In this document: positions 5,467 to 6,674 of the stretch, piece by piece
How the letters are laid out: the number at the start of each line of letters is the position of its first letter
Numbering within the stretch: position 1 is the first letter of the stretch
Assembly (NCBI GenBank): GCA_947489175.1
Contig: CANLED010000112.1
Span: forward strand, 1 to 6,674
DNA: 6,674 nt
Source of the DNA: Chitinophagaceae bacterium
GTDB taxonomy: Bacteria; Bacteroidota; Bacteroidia; Chitinophagales; Chitinophagaceae
Reading direction: 5' to 3'
Notes under the pieces: model-generated
The model's input: the letters and a program-made list of their open reading frames with translations, nothing else
Databases searched by the model: none
Told to the model about the DNA's origin: nothing
Position numbers and translations under genes: made by a program

Positions 5467-6674
5467 TTAATTATTGTACTTTAAATAATTGTCAATCAGA
5501 TGTATCGTACATCGGTTGCTTAAAAAATTACTGCTTGCTAGGATAACTTTTGAATTCCTGCTGCTCATATCTGTTAGAGACATCACATTCAAAGCAGAAT
5601 TGTTTACAAAAACATTGTTGGGATCTCCATTTCCTGTCTTTTGAAGCGTTTCATAAGAACCACTTTCAAGTCCATCTGTTCCAACTGTCTTTTTGTTTAA
5701 GATGTGCGCATAGATGAATTTAACAACCAACTCTCTATCTGCTGGCGTAGTTGGATTAAACAAGGGAACCTTATTGGGTGCTACACCTGTTCCTGGCAAC
5801 AAACCTGCATTTACAGCAGCTCTGATGGCACTGTTGTTCGGGATAAACATGGTATAAAAAGTTCCTGATGCTACAGAGGTTATATCACCCGTAGCCAATG
5901 TATAAATGCTTGAATTTCTCAAAAACTGCCAATATGAATTAAATTCTGAAGTTGCGGGTGTTCCGAGTAATTCAATGTGTTTCCCAATTGTTTTCTCACT
6001 GAAATTGATAATTCTATCTATATAATGCACCGTTCCGTTTTGGGCTGATTCTGAGGAAAGAACCTTTGCAACATTTCCCACATCAAAGTTTCCTGACCCC
6101 AGGACAGTATTGTTTCCGTATTTTACAAACTCCCCGCTGAAGGTATTTGCTACACCATTTGAGGCAGTACTTTTGATGTCAACTTGGGGTACAATGTGCA
6201 TATTGATTACCCTGAGCAATCTAACCAAGGCGGATGAACCGGTAAGTTGCGTGCCTCCTGCTGGTGGTATATATCTCCACTGGTTATTGATGTTGTTGTC
6301 AACCGTTGGATCCGCATAGTATCCTGCGGCATTCAACACGGCATTGCTGACCAAAAACAGCGTGTACTTCTGTCGTACATTTGAAACCTGAAACTTCAAT
6401 TCCTGGTTCAACAAACTGGTCATCATCGTATAATTCGGGTTTAAATATGCCTTTCCATAAACACTGCTGAACACATTAGCTTCTTGTACTTTTTTCGTTC
6501 CGTAGAATATGGCATTACTGAGAACCTTCTTTTCAACAATATCGGTAGATGAACTAAACCTTGCCTCTTCGCCCAAATAATTGAAAGTCGTAGCAAACTT
6601 GCTTGGCCAAACAGCACTTTGCCACATGTGGGCATTTACAAAATCATAAATGATGTTGATTGGCATTGCCGCTA
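5467..6674 (-). CDS. Multi-domain fasciclin (FAS1) protein, C-terminal part, start outside window
   Basis: This is the C-terminal 401 residues of a secreted fasciclin-repeat protein. The frame stays open to the right edge, so the first in-window ATG (6664-6666) is internal and not the start: upstream codons continue without a stop, and coding there begins in mid-domain. Numbering from that Met, residues 1-63 look like the second half of one FAS1 domain (FVNAHMW, then NAIFYGTKKV, matching the usual NGVIHxIDKVL-like end motif). Residues 64-222 form a second domain (YTLFLVSNAVL, RVINMHIVP, NGTVHYIDRI). Residues 223-396 form a third (YTMFIPNNSAI, FIYAHIL, RCTIHLIDNYL). At least three FAS1 domains are therefore present. 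FAS1 (PF02469) is an extracellular adhesion or ligand-binding fold without a known enzymatic role. The TAA stop lies 21 bp before the SusC gene, implying co-transcription. A signal peptide or lipobox is expected but not visible. FAS1 assignment is confident; the ligand is unknown. Confidence 0.88.
   Translation of the reverse strand, partial: AAMPINIIYDFVNAHMWQSAVWPSKFATTFNYLGEEARFSSSTDIVEKKVLSNAIFYGTKKVQEANVFSSVYGKAYLNPNYTMMTSLLNQELKFQVSNVRQKYTLFLVSNAVLNAAGYYADPTVDNNINNQWRYIPPAGGTQLTGSSALVRLLRVINMHIVPQVDIKSTASNGVANTFSGEFVKYGNNTVLGSGNFDVGNVAKVLSSESAQNGTVHYIDRIINFSEKTIGKHIELLGTPATSEFNSYWQFLRNSSIYTLATGDITSVASGTFYTMFIPNNSAIRAAVNAGLLPGTGVAPNKVPLFNPTTPADRELVVKFIYAHILNKKTVGTDGLESGSYETLQKTGNGDPNNVFVNNSALNVMSLTDMSSRNSKVILASSNFLSNRCTIHLIDNYLKYNN
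5479..6000 (-). other. FAS1 domain (third visible repeat, C-terminal)
   Basis: YTMFIPNNSAI corresponds to the FAS1 motif YTVFAPTNxAF, FIYAHIL to the central His-containing motif, and CTIHLIDNYL to the closing NGxIHxIDxVL motif. The protein ends only three residues after this repeat, so it has no C-terminal sorting domain or extra module. Confidence 0.82.
6001..6477 (-). other. FAS1 domain (second visible repeat, divergent)
   Basis: The domain opens with NPNYTMMTSLLNQ, the usual first helix after a FAS1 junction. It contains YTLFLVSNAVL where the family normally has YTxFAPTNxAF, then a Gly/Pro/Asn-rich insertion (about residues 118-145 from the ATG at 6666), RVINMHIVP, and NGTVHYIDRI as the closing motif. 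The replacement of FAPTN by FLVSN and the insertion make it more divergent than the repeat after it. Confidence 0.75.
6478..6674 (-). other. FAS1 domain, second half (first visible repeat)
   Basis: The stretch shows FVNAHMW, resembling the mid-domain (L)xxHxx motif, and ends with NAIFYGTKKV, in the position of the C-terminal FAS1 motif NGxIHxIDKVL. The first half of the domain would lie right of the window. The match is degenerate and rests on order and spacing as well as on the motifs. Confidence 0.6.

Noticed and set aside
6664..6666. ATG as the true start of the upstream FAS1 protein
   Set aside because: The frame is open up to the window edge, no signal peptide follows this Met, and it falls in the middle of a FAS1 domain.

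Overview
The window is a stretch of a Bacteroidota genome, most likely an environmental Chitinophagaceae or Sphingobacteriales-type member. The basis is a SusC/RagA + SusD/RagB outer-membrane pair, which is essentially restricted to this phylum, together with moderately A+T-rich DNA and mostly weak or absent Shine-Dalgarno sequences. The order or family is an inference; nothing in the window fixes the genus.

All genes lie on the minus strand, so the locus reads from right to left. In transcription order it holds: (1) the 3' part of a multi-domain fasciclin (FAS1) protein, 5467-6674, whose start is beyond the right edge; (2) a complete SusC-type TonB-dependent transporter, 2170-5445; (3) a complete SusD-type surface lipoprotein, 623-2119; (4) the 5' part of a second FAS1 protein, a predicted lipoprotein, 1-608, which runs off the left edge. 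The gaps are 21, 50 and 14 bp. No convincing terminator or promoter lies between the genes, so they probably form one operon whose promoter is to the right of the window. No stretch over 300 bp is without a gene.

In known systems SusC forms the outer-membrane barrel and SusD is the lipid-anchored lid that captures ligand and passes it to the barrel for TonB-driven import. Here the pair is bracketed by FAS1 proteins instead of glycan-degrading enzymes or SusE/SusF-like binding proteins. The simplest reading is that the FAS1 proteins are surface-exposed binding or adhesion partners of the transporter. The cargo cannot be read from the sequence. No carbohydrate-active enzyme, protease, sigma/anti-sigma pair, RNA gene, CRISPR array or mobile element is visible. 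The genes look intact apart from the two cut by the window edges.
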